Shown: positions 17,219 to 26,807 of the stretch, one piece after another
Numbering within the stretch: position 1 is the stretch's first letter
Layout: each line of letters starts with the position of its first letter
From: Leifsonia tongyongensis
GTDB taxonomy: Bacteria > Actinomycetota > Actinomycetes > Actinomycetales > Microbacteriaceae
DNA length: 64,000 nucleotides
Direction: 5' to 3'
Assembly (NCBI RefSeq): GCF_010686705.1
Contig: NZ_JAAGWY010000001.1
Location: 62,001-126,000, forward strand
The notes under the pieces: generated by a model
Database searches by the model: none
What the model saw: only the letters and a program-made list of their open reading frames with translations
What the model was told of the DNA's origin: nothing
Program-made: the position numbers and the translations under genes

Positions 17219-18648
17219 TGTTCAACACTCCAATGCGCACCCGTCGGGGTGTCTTCGATGGTGATCCCGGCGCCGACGAGTTCGTCGCGGATCCGGTCGG
17301 CCGCAGCGAAATCGCGATTCGCGCGTGCGGCCTGGCGATCGTCGAGCAGTCGCTCGACGAGGGCGGACAATGCCGAGCGTGCGCCCGTGTCATCCGCAGC
17401 GTTCCATTCCGTTGCGAGCGGGTTGATGCCCAGCACGTTCGTCATCGCAAGCGCTTGCCCGCGTGCGATCGCCGCCGCCTCCAAGTCTTCCGCATCCAGT
17501 GCCGCGTTTCCTGAACGCACGGTATCGTGCAGCACGGCGAGGGCCTGCGGCACGGCGAGGTCGTCGTCCATCGCCTCGGTGAAGGCGGTCGGGACGACTT
17601 GAGCACCCGAACCCGCGAAGCGCGTTGCGGCCAGCCGGCGGTCGACGCGCTCGAAGAATCCGGCGATCCGGTCGAGGGCGGCCTCAGCCTCGGTCAACGA
17701 CCCGTCGTGGAAGTCGAGCGTCGAGCGGTAGTGAGCGGCCCCGAGGTAGTACCGGATCACGAGCGGCCGCGCCTGCGCGAGGAGCTCGGATGCGTACACC
17801 GAGTTGCCGAGTGACTTGCTCATCTTCTGACCGTTGACGTGCACGAGACCGTTGTGCACCCAGTAGTTGGCGAATTCGTGCCCGGCCGCGGTCGACTGCG
17901 CCAGCTCGTTCTCGTGGTGCGGAAACCGCAGGTCGAGACCGCCGCCGTGGATGTCGAAGTGGCTGCCGAGGTAGCGCTCCGACATCGCGGAGCATTCGAT
18001 GTGCCAGCCCGGGCGCCCGTCGCCCCACGGGCTGGGCCAGGAGGCCGACTCGGGCTCGTCTTCTTTGCGGCCCTTCCAGAGTGCGAAATCGCGGGCATCC
18101 CGCTTGGCGCGCGGATCGGCGTCGGTCGCGGCCTCCATGTTCTCGATGCTCTGGTGGGTGAGCTCGCCATAAGCCGGCCAGCTCTTCACGTCGAAGTAGA
18201 CGTCACCGGATCCGTCGTCGGCGACATAGGCGTGGCCTGTCTCGATGAGGCGCGTTATGAGGTCCTGCATCTGCGGGATGCTCGCGGTCGCGCGCGGCTC
18301 GTAGGTGGGAGGCATCACCCCGAGCGCCGTGTAGCCCGCTGTGAACTCCAGCTCGAAGCGATAGGCGAGCGCCCACCACTGCTCGGAGCTGCCCTCGGCC
18401 TGCGCCGCCGACGAATTGATGAGGATCTTGTCGTCGATGTCGGTCACGTTGCGCACCAGCGTCACCTCGTAGCCCCTGTGCGTCAGCCAACGGCGCAGGA
18501 TGTCGTAGACGAGCGCGGAGCGCAGGTGACCGATGTGCGGCGAGGACTGCACCGTCGGACCGCACACGTACATGCCGACCGCGCCATCCGTGATGGGCAT
18601 GAAGTCGCGGAGCGCCTGGGCCCGGGTGTCGTAGAGTCGTACAGTCAC
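17215..18648 (-). CDS. cysS: Cysteinyl-tRNA synthetase
   Basis: A class I aminoacyl-tRNA synthetase of 477 residues, the usual length. Visible motifs are [16 protein letters not shown] (HIGH box), zinc-ligand segments around [19 protein letters not shown] and HHENELAQS, and the KMSKS box in [11 protein letters not shown]. It charges tRNA-Cys in the cytoplasm. The C-terminal DALR-type helical region is intact. The related MshC ligase of mycothiol synthesis is excluded by length and by the complete anticodon-binding part. Confidence 0.96.
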   Translation of the reverse strand: MTVRLYDTRAQALRDFMPITDGAVGMYVCGPTVQSSPHIGHLRSALVYDILRRWLTHRGYEVTLVRNVTDIDDKILINSSAAQAEGSSEQWWALAYRFELEFTAGYTALGVMPPTYEPRATASIPQMQDLITRLIETGHAYVADDGSGDVYFDVKSWPAYGELTHQSIENMEAATDADPRAKRDARDFALWKGRKEDEPESASWPSPWGDGRPGWHIECSAMSERYLGSHFDIHGGGLDLRFPHHENELAQSTAAGHEFANYWVHNGLVHVNGQKMSKSLGNSVYASELLAQARPLVIRYYLGAAHYRSTLDFHDGSLTEAEAALDRIAGFFERVDRRLAATRFAGSGAQVVPTAFTEAMDDDLAVPQALAVLHDTVRSGNAALDAEDLEAAAIARGQALAMTNVLGINPLATEWNAADDTGARSALSALVERLLDDRQAARANRDFAAADRIRDELVGAGITIEDTPTGAHWSVEQ

Positions 18649-18717
18649 GCGTCTAGCCTACGGGCAGGCCTCAGCCTGCGTTACGCCACCTCGGGATGTG
18701 TTGAAACAGACCGCGGG

Positions 18718-19893
18718 TCAGCCGTTGTGGAGGAGAAGTGCCGTCGCGATCACTGCGATGCCTTCACCCCGGCCCGCGAAGCCGAGTCCATCCGTCGTCG
18801 TGGCGCTGATCGAGACCGGTGCGCCGACGAACTCGCTCAACAGCGCCTCGGCCTCGTGTCGACGCGGCGCGAACTTCGGCCGGTTCCCGATAACCTGCAC
18901 GGCCACGTTTCCGACAGTGAAGCCGGCGCTCTCGACGAGCCGTCTCGCCTCGCGGATGAACACGTCGCCGTGCGCACCGCTGAATCGCGGGTCGTCGGTG
19001 CCGAATGCGCCGCCGATGTCGCCGAGGCCCGCCGCGGACAGCAGGGCGTCCGTGATGGCGTGCGCCACCGCATCACCGTCGCTGTGCCCGGCGAGCCCGG
19101 ACTCACCCGGCCAGTGGAGCCCGGCCAGCCACAGTTCTGCGCCGTCGTCGAACCCGTGCGTGTCCGTGCCGACCCCGATGCGCGGGCCGCCGTCGCGGCG
19201 TGAGACGAGTTCCTCGGCCCGTCGGAGGTCCCAGGGGGTGGTGATCTTGAACGCGAGCGGGTCACCCGGTACGACGCTGACGCGGTGCCCGGATGCGCTG
19301 ACCAGCGCAGCGTCGTCCGTCGCCTGGTCCGCCGCTCGCGCATACGCGTCGAGAAGGTCGTCCTTCGGGAACCCCTGGGGTGTCTGCACGGCCGAGAGTG
19401 CTGAGCGGTCGACGGTCTCGACGATGTCGCCGTGCGCATCCACCCGCTTGACGGTGTCGCTCACCGGCAGGCCCGGAATCACGCCGTGACCCCGTGAATC
19501 GACCTCGGCGACGACGCGCTCGAAAAGCCCCGACGGGGTGAGCGAACGCGCGGCGTCGTGGACGAGGACGACCTCGACGGCCGGGTGAAGCATCCGGAGC
19601 CCGGCCTGAACCGACTGCTGGCGGGTCTCACCGCCGGCGACCACGGTCACGAAGGACGAGGCGACGCCGGCGACAGCTGTCGCGATCACGTCGGCGTCGT
19701 CGACCAGTTCTTCGGGGGCGACGACGATCACTTGGGCGGGCTCGCTCATTCCCAGGACGGAATGGAGGGCGCGGCCGAGCAGGGTGACCCCGCCGACCGG
19801 CACGAACGCCTTCGGGGTGGGGGCTCCGAGCCGCGTTCCGCTTCCAGCCGCGACGACGATCACGGCGATGCGCGGGTGGCTGGATTCGGTCAT
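18718..19893 (-). CDS. ispDF: Bifunctional IspD-IspF enzyme of the MEP isoprenoid pathway
   Basis: A 391-residue fusion. Residues 1 to about 230 are 2-C-methyl-D-erythritol 4-phosphate cytidylyltransferase (Isp[30 protein letters not shown]). Residues from about 238 are 2-C-methyl-D-erythritol 2,4-cyclodiphosphate synthase (Isp[10 protein letters not shown] with the metal His, [29 protein letters not shown]). It carries out the second and fourth dedicated steps of isoprenoid precursor synthesis without the intervening IspE. The fusion is normal in several actinobacterial families. It sits between carD and cysS, 69 nt before the cysS start. Confidence 0.95.
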   Translation of the reverse strand: MTESSHPRIAVIVVAAGSGTRLGAPTPKAFVPVGGVTLLGRALHSVLGMSEPAQVIVVAPEELVDDADVIATAVAGVASSFVTVVAGGETRQQSVQAGLRMLHPAVEVVLVHDAARSLTPSGLFERVVAEVDSRGHGVIPGLPVSDTVKRVDAHGDIVETVDRSALSAVQTPQGFPKDDLLDAYARAADQATDDAALVSASGHRVSVVPGDPLAFKITTPWDLRRAEELVSRRDGGPRIGVGTDTHGFDDGAELWLAGLHWPGESGLAGHSDGDAVAHAITDALLSAAGLGDIGGAFGTDDPRFSGAHGDVFIREARRLVESAGFTVGNVAVQVIGNRPKFAPRRHEAEALLSEFVGAPVSISATTTDGLGFAGRGEGIAVIATALLLHNG

Positions 19894-19940
19894 GCGATCG
19901 AGCGTACGCGATCAGGTCGCACGGACGAACAGGCACAAAG

Positions 19941-20005
19941 CGAACGTGACCGTTTCCGGGCGGCGCGACGGATTCCGTCGCGGTCGACCGGAACGGTCAC
20001 GTTCG
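19941..20005 (-). terminator. Nested palindrome, probable carD terminator
   Basis: An outer stem of about 18 bp (19941-19959 with 19988-20005, one bulged base) encloses a second perfect palindrome GCGACGGA-T-TCCGTCGC at 19965-19981. It lies 25 nt after the carD stop and is followed on the minus strand by GCTTTGTG. It is the best candidate for ending carD transcription before ispDF. Confidence 0.65.
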
Positions 20006-20030
20006 CGAAGCCTGGTTGCGCAGGCAGAGC

Positions 20031-20513
20031 CTAGGAGGCGAGAACCTCGTCGAGCAGGCTGGATGCCTTCTCGTCGTCGGTCTTCTCGGCCAGCGCGAGC
20101 TCGGAGATGAGGATCTGACGTGCCTTTGCAAGCATGCGCTTCTCCCCGGCGGAGAGGCCGCGGTCCTGATCGCGTCGCCACAGGTCGCGGACGACCTCGG
20201 AGACCTTGATCACGTCGCCGGAGGCGAGCTTCTCAAGGTTCGCCTTGTAACGGCGGGACCAGTTGGTGGGCTCCTCGGTGAACGGGGCGCGAAGCACCTC
20301 GAACACGCGGTCGAGGCCCTCTTTGCCGATCACATCCCGGACGCCGACGAGGTCGACATTTTCGGCCGGAACCTCGATGGTCAGGTCGCCCTGAGTCACA
20401 TTGAGCTTGAGGTACAGCTTCTCTTCACCCTTAATGGTTCTCTTCTTGACTTCGGTGATTGTCGCGGCACCGTGGTGCGGGTATACGACGGTTTCGCCAA
20501 CCTCGAAAAGCAT
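20031..20513 (-). CDS. carD: CarD-family RNA polymerase-binding regulator
   Basis: CarD binds the RNA polymerase beta subunit and stabilises open complexes at rRNA and other promoters. The 160-residue protein has the N-terminal Tudor-like interaction domain ([17 protein letters not shown], residues 1-50) and a C-terminal helical DNA-binding domain with the conserved Trp in [20 protein letters not shown]. The start at 20513 was chosen at MLFEVGE with AGGGAC upstream. It is first in the carD-ispDF-cysS-rlmB order but is separated from ispDF by a strong nested hairpin. Confidence 0.95.
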   Translation of the reverse strand: MLFEVGETVVYPHHGAATITEVKKRTIKGEEKLYLKLNVTQGDLTIEVPAENVDLVGVRDVIGKEGLDRVFEVLRAPFTEEPTNWSRRYKANLEKLASGDVIKVSEVVRDLWRRDQDRGLSAGEKRMLAKARQILISELALAEKTDDEKASSLLDEVLAS

Positions 20514-20674
20514 AGATTGATGTCCCTTCAGCAACCTCTAGGATACCACAGAGACCCGGTGGTAAGGTTCGCCCTGACAGCCCCGGGGCCCCCTCCCCAA
20601 TAGGCTAAACTCGAAGCGCATTCCGCCCATCGACGGCCTCTTTCTCGGCCACGCGGAACGACTTGGAGGGTCTT

Positions 20675-21193
20675 GTGAGAGCTCGCGTCGCGGCATCCGT
20701 CGTCTTGGCGATCGCGGTCATGTTCGGTACTGCAGGGTGCGGGTTCCTGGCGCCCCAGTCGACCACGAGGCACTACGACGCCAGCGATGGCGTGAGCGGA
20801 AACGTCGGCGACATCGCCGTCCGCAACGCGATGATCGTGACCGGCGACGGTACGACGGGCAATCTGGTCGTCACCCTCGTCAACAACGGTGCGGCGCCGC
20901 ACCGCGTGATGATCGAGCGGGCCACCGGCTCGCAGGAGTCGACGTTCGTGACCGTCAGGGCCGGCGAGACGAAAGAGATCGGGGCGAAGGGCGACACGAT
21001 CATCACCCTCAACGATCTCAACTCGATCCCGGGCAGCCTGTACCCGCTCTACTTCCAGTACGGCGCCCAGACCGGCTTGCCGCTGCGCGTGCCGGTTCTC
21101 GACGGCGCCCTCCCGGAATACGCGGACCTGACGCCCGACAACGTGGCGCCGCCGGCCGTCGCGAGCACCCCGACACCGACTCCGACTCCGTAG
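20675..21193 (+). CDS. Putative lipoprotein of unknown function
   Basis: A 172-residue exported protein. The GTG start at 20675 is preceded by GGAGGG at the right distance. The signal sequence ends in the lipobox GTAGCG, so the mature protein is probably lipid-anchored. The body (DIAVRNAMIVTG, NLVVTLVNNG) looks like an immunoglobulin-like beta sandwich, followed by a Pro/Thr repeat tail. Similar small lipoproteins lie near regX3/senX3 in other actinobacteria. It is convergent with regX3. Confidence 0.75.
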   Translation: MRARVAASVVLAIAVMFGTAGCGFLAPQSTTRHYDASDGVSGNVGDIAVRNAMIVTGDGTTGNLVVTLVNNGAAPHRVMIERATGSQESTFVTVRAGETKEIGAKGDTIITLNDLNSIPGSLYPLYFQYGAQTGLPLRVPVLDGALPEYADLTPDNVAPPAVASTPTPTPTP

Positions 21194-21210
21194 CAGGCGA
21201 CCGGGCGCCC

Positions 21211-21894
21211 TCACGCGTTGAAGCGGTAGCCCAGCCCACGTACCGTCACGAGCATGGACGGATCCGACGGGTTGTCCTCGATGCGCGAACGGATGCGCTT
21301 GATGTGCACATCGAGCGTCTTGGTGTCGCCGAAGTAGTCGCTCCCCCACACCCGGTCGATCAGCTGGCCGCGCGTGAGCACGCGTCCCGCGTTGCGCAGC
21401 AGCAGTTCGAGCAGCTCGAATTCCTTCAGCGGCATAGGAATCTCGCTGCCCCCGACGGCCACGGTGTGCCGATCGACGTCCATGCGCACCGATCCCGCCT
21501 CGAGGATGCCCTCCTCCTCGAGTTCGTCGCTCTCCACGCGACGACGCAGCACTGCACGGATGCGCGCAAGCAGCTCCCGTGTCGAGTACGGCTTCGTCAC
21601 ATAGTCGTCAGCCCCGAGTTCGAGCCCCACCACGATGTCGACCTCCGAGTCCTTGGCGGTCAGCATGATGATCGGCACGGACGAGCGCACCCGGATCTCG
21701 CGGCAGACCTCCGTTCCCGGAATGCCCGGGAGCATCAGGTCGAGCAGGATGAGATCCGCACCGACCCGGTCGAACTCGGAGAGCGCGGTCGGGCCGTCTT
21801 CGGCAACGGTCACGTCGTAGCCTTCGCGCTTGAGCAGGAAGGCCAGCGGTTCGCTGAGCGCTGCTTCATCCTCGACGAGCAGGATGTGGGTCAC
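21211..21894 (-). CDS. regX3: Response regulator, RegX3 type
   Basis: An OmpR/PhoB-type regulator of 227 residues: a receiver domain with phosphoacceptor Asp52 (LILLDLMLPG), Thr in MLTAKD and Lys in VTKPYS, then a winged-helix DNA-binding domain ending VTVRGLGYRFNA. Its stop is convergent with the lipoprotein gene and its start overlaps the senX3 stop by 4 nt. With SenX3 it controls the phosphate-starvation response in actinomycetes. PHO-box-like sites are found before pstS (32718) and before phoU (23136). Confidence 0.93.
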   Translation of the reverse strand: MTHILLVEDEAALSEPLAFLLKREGYDVTVAEDGPTALSEFDRVGADLILLDLMLPGIPGTEVCREIRVRSSVPIIMLTAKDSEVDIVVGLELGADDYVTKPYSTRELLARIRAVLRRRVESDELEEEGILEAGSVRMDVDRHTVAVGGSEIPMPLKEFELLELLLRNAGRVLTRGQLIDRVWGSDYFGDTKTLDVHIKRIRSRIEDNPSDPSMLVTVRGLGYRFNA

Positions 21895-23051
21895 GTGGTT
21901 TCTCCTATCGCGGGACGCACGGCGGCGTCGTGTGATGCCTCTGGCAGGCGGATGGTGAAGGTCGAACCGCGCCCGGGCTGTGACCAGACGCGGATGTCCC
22001 CTCCGTGATTCTGCACGGCGTGCTTGACGATCGCGAGGCCGAGCCCGGTTCCGCCCGTGTGGCGGGAGCGGGCCTGGTCGACCCGGAAGAAGCGCTCGAA
22101 GACGCGGTCGAGGTCGTCTTCGGGGATGCCCTCGCCCTGGTCGGTCACGGCGATCTCGACGACGCCGTCGACGATGCGGACACCGATGCCGACCCGTGAT
22201 CCGGCGGGCGAATACTGGATGGCGTTGGAGACGAGATTGTGCACCGCGGTGACGAGCAGCGCCTCATCCCCGTAGACCTCTGCCCGTTTGTCCCCGCGCA
22301 TCGCCAGCTCGATCCCCCGCGCCTCCGCTGCGACGCGGTTCTGGTCGACGGCGGAGGTGATGACCTGCTTGACGGAGACGATCTCTGCATCGGTCAGCGC
22401 ATCCGCCGCCTGAAGCCGCGACAGCTCGATGATGTCCTGGGTGATCCGGGCCAGCCGCTGCGACTCCTCGGTCAGGCGGTGGGCGAATCGGCGCACCTGC
22501 TCCGGATCCTCGGATGCGCTGTCGAGCGCCTCCGCAAGAAGGCCGACAGCGCCGATCGGCGTCTTGAGTTCGTGGCTGATGTTTGCGACGAAGTCGCGCC
22601 GCACCTGCTCGAGGCGGAACGACTCGGTGCGGTCTTCGGCAAGGAGGAGGATGTAGCGGGAGCCGAGCCGCGCGACCCGCACGCTGAGGTGGATGTTGGC
22701 CTCACCGAACGGGCCGCGTGCGAGTTCGCATTCTTCCGTGATCGGCTCGCCGGTCCGCCTCACGCGGCCGACGAGGTCGACGAGATGCGGATGAACGAGC
22801 GCCTGGTTCCACACCAGACCGATCGACAGCGCGCCGGGCGACGCCTTGATGACATTGTTCGACGGGTCGAGGACGATAGCCGCCGATTCGAGTGCGTCGA
22901 TGACCTGGTCGACACCGTCGGGGACGGCCGGGCTCGCGACGTCGGCGGCGTGGGCGCCGCGCCGTGCAGCCACATAGAGGATGGCCACGAATCCAGCGCC
23001 GACCACGAGGCCGAGTGCCAGAGACAGCAGCACCAACCAGGTGGAGTCCAT
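21891..23051 (-). CDS. senX3: Sensor histidine kinase, SenX3 type
   Basis: A 386-residue kinase with one membrane helix at residues 4-30 rather than two, a PAS-like domain at about 45-140, the dimerisation/phosphoacceptor site NISHELKTPIG (His160), and the ATPase domain with N, G1 and G2 boxes (HNLVSNAIQYSP, VTDQGEGIPEDDL, GTGLGLAIVKH). It phosphorylates RegX3 in response to low phosphate, with PhoU and the Pst transporter as upstream inputs. It diverges from phoU across a 180-bp promoter region. Confidence 0.93.
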   Translation of the reverse strand: MDSTWLVLLSLALGLVVGAGFVAILYVAARRGAHAADVASPAVPDGVDQVIDALESAAIVLDPSNNVIKASPGALSIGLVWNQALVHPHLVDLVGRVRRTGEPITEECELARGPFGEANIHLSVRVARLGSRYILLLAEDRTESFRLEQVRRDFVANISHELKTPIGAVGLLAEALDSASEDPEQVRRFAHRLTEESQRLARITQDIIELSRLQAADALTDAEIVSVKQVITSAVDQNRVAAEARGIELAMRGDKRAEVYGDEALLVTAVHNLVSNAIQYSPAGSRVGIGVRIVDGVVEIAVTDQGEGIPEDDLDRVFERFFRVDQARSRHTGGTGLGLAIVKHAVQNHGGDIRVWSQPGRGSTFTIRLPEASHDAAVRPAIGETT

Positions 23052-23135
23052 ACTTGCAAGAGTACTGAACCGTACGGGCGCCGACGCACGAGATCGGCGT
23101 GCGCGGAGCGGTACTTTAGACAGTGTTCAGGCTCC

Positions 23136-23164
23136 CGGCACCGTTCGTTAACCTGTTCTGGACA
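23136..23164. promoter_or_regulatory. Possible PHO box between senX3 and phoU
   Basis: CGGCACC (23136), GTTAACC (23147) and CTGGACA (23158) are spaced by 11 bp. The middle one matches the actinobacterial PHO-box heptamer and the core of the pstS site at 32718; the outer two are weak. Position before phoU suggests RegX3 control of phoU or senX3. Confidence 0.45.
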
Positions 23165-23231
23165 TCATGAAACCGGAGTCAACGGGCTCCGTCATCTGCG
23201 CGCGCTCGCGCCAGGAAGGACCAGAAGACCG

Positions 23232-23888
23232 ATGCGTGAAGTATTCCAGCAGGAGTTGCGTGAAGTTCAGGATCGCCTTGTCGAGATCGCTGAACTCGTC
23301 GTCATCTCCATCCAGAATGCGACGCGGGCGTTCAATGACTCCGACGTGACGCTCGCAGAGACAGTGATCGCCGATGACTCGAAGATCGATGAGCTGACGG
23401 TGATCCTCGACGAGCTGTCGATCCAGATCCTCGCTCGCCAGCAGCCGGTCGCCCGCGACCTGCGCATCGTGGTCAGCGCCCTGCGCATCAGCGCGTCGCT
23501 CGAGCGCATGGGCGACATGGCCGAGCACATCGCCCAGCTCGCGCGCTACCGCTTCCCCGACAAGGTCGTCCCGAAGAGTCTTCGCGGAACCTTCGCCGAG
23601 ATGGGCCGGCTCGACGTGGTCATCGCGCAGAAGCTCGCGGAGCTCCTTCGCACCCAGGACCTCGAGCTGGCCGACGAGATCCGCAACGAGGACGACCGCA
23701 TCGACGAGCTCCACGTCAGCGTTTTCGACAAGGTGCTCGGCGAGACGTGGAAGGGTCAGGCCGTCGATACGGTGGATGCGACCCTCGCCTCCCGATACCA
23801 CGAGCGTTTCGCCGACCACGCGGTCTCGATCGCCAAGAAGGTGCACTACCTCGGCACCGGAGACTGGGCTCCCGAACTCGCGAGCTAG
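23232..23888 (+). CDS. phoU: PhoU phosphate-signalling regulator
   Basis: A 218-residue all-helical protein with two PhoU repeats. The metal-binding acidic patterns ISASLERMGDMAEHIAQLAR (first repeat) and SRYHERFADHAVSIAKKVHYL (second repeat) are present. PhoU links the PstSCAB transporter to the SenX3 kinase and keeps the phosphate regulon off when phosphate is ample. The start at 23232 lies in a much longer open frame whose upstream part is antisense to senX3. Confidence 0.93.
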   Translation: MREVFQQELREVQDRLVEIAELVVISIQNATRAFNDSDVTLAETVIADDSKIDELTVILDELSIQILARQQPVARDLRIVVSALRISASLERMGDMAEHIAQLARYRFPDKVVPKSLRGTFAEMGRLDVVIAQKLAELLRTQDLELADEIRNEDDRIDELHVSVFDKVLGETWKGQAVDTVDATLASRYHERFADHAVSIAKKVHYLGTGDWAPELAS

Positions 23889-23906
23889 CGCTCTTTTCCG
23901 CTCCCC

Positions 23907-23964
23907 GCACTAGCTCTTTCCCACTGCACGCGTACGTACGAGTGCGCTGGGAAGTACTTAGTGC
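23907..23964. terminator. 58-bp interrupted palindrome between phoU and gpmA
   Basis: The sequence is symmetrical about 23935/23936. GCACTA, TTCCCA, GCAC and GTAC on the left pair in order with GTAC, GTGC, TGGGAA and TAGTGC on the right, with symmetrical 5-nt and 2-nt internal loops between them. It sits between the convergent phoU and gpmA genes, so a two-way terminator is the simplest reading, but there is no U-run and the evenly interrupted stem is unusual. Confidence 0.55.
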
Positions 23965-24006
23965 GAGGGTCTACCTCGGCGGCATAGCCGCCTCAGCTCC
24001 AGCGCG

Positions 24007-24756
24007 CTATTTGCGGCCTTGGGCCGCGACCGCGGCAGCGCCGGCGGCGGCAGCCTCGGGGTCGAGGTACTCGCCTGGTCCGAGAGGTGCGAAGCTCTCG
24101 TCGAGCCGGTAGACGAGCGGGATGCCCGTGGGGATGTTCAACTCCGCGATGTCCTCATCTGAGATCCCGTCGAGGTGCTTGACCAGCCCCCGCAGCGAGT
24201 TGCCGTGGGCGGTGACGAGGACCGTTTTGCCTGTCGCGACTTCGGCCGTGATGTCGGTCTCCCAGTAGGGAAGCATGCGCTCGATGACATCCTTGAGGCA
24301 TTCGGTGCGCGGGAGGTCGTCGCCGAGGCCGGCATAGCGGGGATCGTTCGCCTGCGACCACTCGCTGTCGTCGGCGAGCGGGGGCGGCGGAACGTCGAAC
24401 GACCGGCGCCAGAGCTGGAACTGCTCGGGTCCGTACTTCTCGAGCGTCTCCGCCTTGTCGAGACCCTGAAGGGCGCCGTAGTGCCGCTCGTTGAGACGCC
24501 AGGAACGCTTGACGTCGATCCACAGCCGGTCGGCCACGTCGAGCGCGTAATCGGCCGTCTGGATGGCCCTCGTCAGCACGGACGTGAACAGGATGTCGGG
24601 CAGCAGGCCGGACTCGGCGAGCAGCTCGCCGGCGCGCTTGGCTTCAGCGATCCCCTGGTCACTCAGCCGGACGTCGACCCAGCCGGTGAACAGGTTCTTC
24701 TGATTCCACTCGCTCTGGCCGTGGCGGAGGAGGATCAAGGTGTAGGGCGCAGACAT
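24007..24756 (-). CDS. gpmA: 2,3-bisphosphoglycerate-dependent phosphoglycerate mutase
   Basis: A glycolytic enzyme interconverting 3- and 2-phosphoglycerate. The 249-residue length is normal. The phosphohistidine motif [18 protein letters not shown] is at residues 9-26 and the second catalytic His is in [19 protein letters not shown]. Actinobacterial gpmA lies close to phoU-senX3-regX3, as here. It is convergent with phoU and diverges from the methyltransferase-like gene. Confidence 0.96.
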   Translation of the reverse strand: MSAPYTLILLRHGQSEWNQKNLFTGWVDVRLSDQGIAEAKRAGELLAESGLLPDILFTSVLTRAIQTADYALDVADRLWIDVKRSWRLNERHYGALQGLDKAETLEKYGPEQFQLWRRSFDVPPPPLADDSEWSQANDPRYAGLGDDLPRTECLKDVIERMLPYWETDITAEVATGKTVLVTAHGNSLRGLVKHLDGISDEDIAELNIPTGIPLVYRLDESFAPLGPGEYLDPEAAAAGAAAVAAQGRK

Positions 24757-24817
24757 GCTTCTAATCTACCGGGGCCGAAGATCGGGTGAATGCGCCGGGA
24801 TGCGGGACACTGGTTGC

Positions 24818-25654
24818 ATGGCGAGGCGCGGACCGATAGGAACTGTCACGCGCGGCACCACCAACACGAACCGCCTGCGTCGGGTCGATCGCTGGATCGC
24901 GACCCTTCCGGTGCTCCGGACCACGGCTGACCCGCTCGTGGTCGATCTCGGCTACGGTGCGAGCGGCGTCACAGCGCTCGAACTCCAGCAGCGGCTGGCG
25001 CGTACGCGACCGGATGTGGATGTCCTGGGCCTCGAGATCGAACCGGGTCGAGTTCGCACGGCCCTCGCGCAGCTGGCCGAGGTCCGCGCCGGAACGACGC
25101 CGTTCGCACCCGGGGCGCGCGTGGACTTCGCCCTGGGCGGGTTCGAGGTTCCCGTCCCCGGCGATCGTCGCGTCGCGGTCATCCGCGCATTCAACGTGCT
25201 CCGCCAGTACGACGAGGCCGACGTGGTCGGGGCATGGCACCGGATGACGAGCCGCCTCCAGGCGGGCGGGCTGGTCGTCGAGGGAACGTGCGACGAGATC
25301 GGCCGCGTTTCCAGCTGGGTCGACGTCGCAGCGGACGGCCCGAGACACCTGACGATCTCGCTCCGGCTCGAGGGCCTCGACGTTCCGTCGGTCGTCGCCG
25401 AACGCCTGCCCAAGGTGCTCATCCACCGCAACACCGCCGGCGAGCGGGTGCACGACCTGCTGGCCGAGCTCGACCGCCAGTGGCGGCACGCCGCCCCTCT
25501 CGCCTCCTACGGAGCGACCCAGCGCTGGATCGCGTCGGTCGAAGGACTGCGGGATGCGGGCTGGCCCGTGCGCGGCGGACGCACGCGCTGGAAGCTCGGC
25601 GAGGTCACGGTCGACTGGTCGGCTGTGGAGCCTCGCGGTTTCGTCTGGCGCTGA
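24818..25654 (+). CDS. Class I SAM-dependent methyltransferase-like protein
   Basis: A 278-residue protein with a Rossmann-type start: PLVVDLGYGASGVTALELQQRL corresponds to the SAM-binding motif I, and VDVLGLEIEPGRV to the acidic motif II loop. The GTNTNRLRRVDRW opening is typical of a conserved actinobacterial family of unknown substrate. The ATG at 24818 was chosen because an earlier start at 24755 would overlap gpmA. It is convergent with ygfZ (stops 14 nt apart). Confidence 0.75.
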   Translation: MARRGPIGTVTRGTTNTNRLRRVDRWIATLPVLRTTADPLVVDLGYGASGVTALELQQRLARTRPDVDVLGLEIEPGRVRTALAQLAEVRAGTTPFAPGARVDFALGGFEVPVPGDRRVAVIRAFNVLRQYDEADVVGAWHRMTSRLQAGGLVVEGTCDEIGRVSSWVDVAADGPRHLTISLRLEGLDVPSVVAERLPKVLIHRNTAGERVHDLLAELDRQWRHAAPLASYGATQRWIASVEGLRDAGWPVRGGRTRWKLGEVTVDWSAVEPRGFVWR

Positions 25655-25667
25655 GTCCCGTCGGGAG

Positions 25668-26807
25668 TCAGCGGGTCGGACGGGTGACCGCACCGAGCCG
25701 CGGCAGGCGAGGCACGTGCGCTTCGGCCCCGGCGCCGGGCGGGACAACCACGACCTGCGCTGCCGCCACGGTCAGGTCGTCCGTTTCGACCAGCAGCGTC
25801 GCATCCGGATCGGTCGACCGCTTGACCACGGCAAGGGCGATCGGTCCGAGTTCGTGGTGCAGCGCGCTCGACGTCACCAGGCCCACCTCCCGACGGTCAC
25901 CGCCGACGTCGACTTTCACGACACTCCCGCGCGCCGGGAGCGCACCCTCGGACCCGTCGAGGTGCAGCATCACCAGCCGACGCGGCGGGTGGCCCAGGTT
26001 GTGCACCTTGGCAACCGTCTCCTGTCCCCGGTAGCAGCCCTTCGTCAGATGCACGGCCGTGCGCAGCCAGTCGAGTTCGTGCGGGATCGTCTTCTCGTCG
26101 ACCTCCGTTGCGAAGCGGGGCCGCCAGGCGGCGATCCGGAGCGCTTCCACCGCGAGCAGGCCCGCCACGGCGAACTCGCCCTTTCGCACCCGGGAAACCA
26201 GCGACGGCAAGGCGTCGCGTGGTATCAACGTCTCACTCCAGGTCCAGCCCGAACCGGGATGATCGCCGATCGCGTACTGGTGTCCGCCAGGAGCCACCTC
26301 GCGCCAGGGATCGTTCCAGACGAGCGGGACGCCGTTGGGCGCCGCGATCGGGAGTGCCGGCGTGCCGAGCGACCCGATGGTCGCGAGGTCAGCGGTGCGG
26401 TCGGCGAGTTCGACGCGCAACATGAAACGCATGCTCTGCAGCCACGCGAGCAGGCCATCCGCCTCATCGTGCTCGACCAGGAGCCAGAGCGTCTCACCGT
26501 CTTCGATGACGCGCACGGCGTGTTCCAGCCGGCCGCTCGCGTCGAGGAGGAGGGTCTCGGATGACTCCCCCGCCGTCAGGCCGAGCAGGTTCTGGCTGGT
26601 GATCGAATTCAGCCAGCTCAGCCGGTCGGGGCCGGTGATGGACAGAACCGACCGGTTCGACAGATCGACGATGGCGCGACCGGCCTCGAGCTCCCGCTGC
26701 TCGACCACAGGATTCCCGTAGTGTGCGGCAACGCCGGCGTCACGGTCGACCGAGTCGACCGCGCCGGGAAGGTCCAGAAAAGGGGATGCGATGGTCATGG
26801 TGCTCAT
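25668..26807 (-). CDS. ygfZ: Folate-binding YgfZ-type iron-sulfur maturation protein
   Basis: A 379-residue GcvT-fold protein. The signature KGCYRGQETVAKVHNLGHPPR is the YgfZ/IBA57 motif with its conserved Cys. These proteins bind tetrahydrofolate and help maturation or repair of certain [4Fe-4S] enzymes. The start at 26807 overlaps the stop of the nitrobindin-like gene by 4 nt (ATGA); a longer frame to 26879 lies inside that gene. It forms a two-gene operon with the haem-binding protein upstream. Confidence 0.9.
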   Translation of the reverse strand: MSTMTIASPFLDLPGAVDSVDRDAGVAAHYGNPVVEQRELEAGRAIVDLSNRSVLSITGPDRLSWLNSITSQNLLGLTAGESSETLLLDASGRLEHAVRVIEDGETLWLLVEHDEADGLLAWLQSMRFMLRVELADRTADLATIGSLGTPALPIAAPNGVPLVWNDPWREVAPGGHQYAIGDHPGSGWTWSETLIPRDALPSLVSRVRKGEFAVAGLLAVEALRIAAWRPRFATEVDEKTIPHELDWLRTAVHLTKGCYRGQETVAKVHNLGHPPRRLVMLHLDGSEGALPARGSVVKVDVGGDRREVGLVTSSALHHELGPIALAVVKRSTDPDATLLVETDDLTVAAAQVVVVPPGAGAEAHVPRLPRLGAVTRPTR

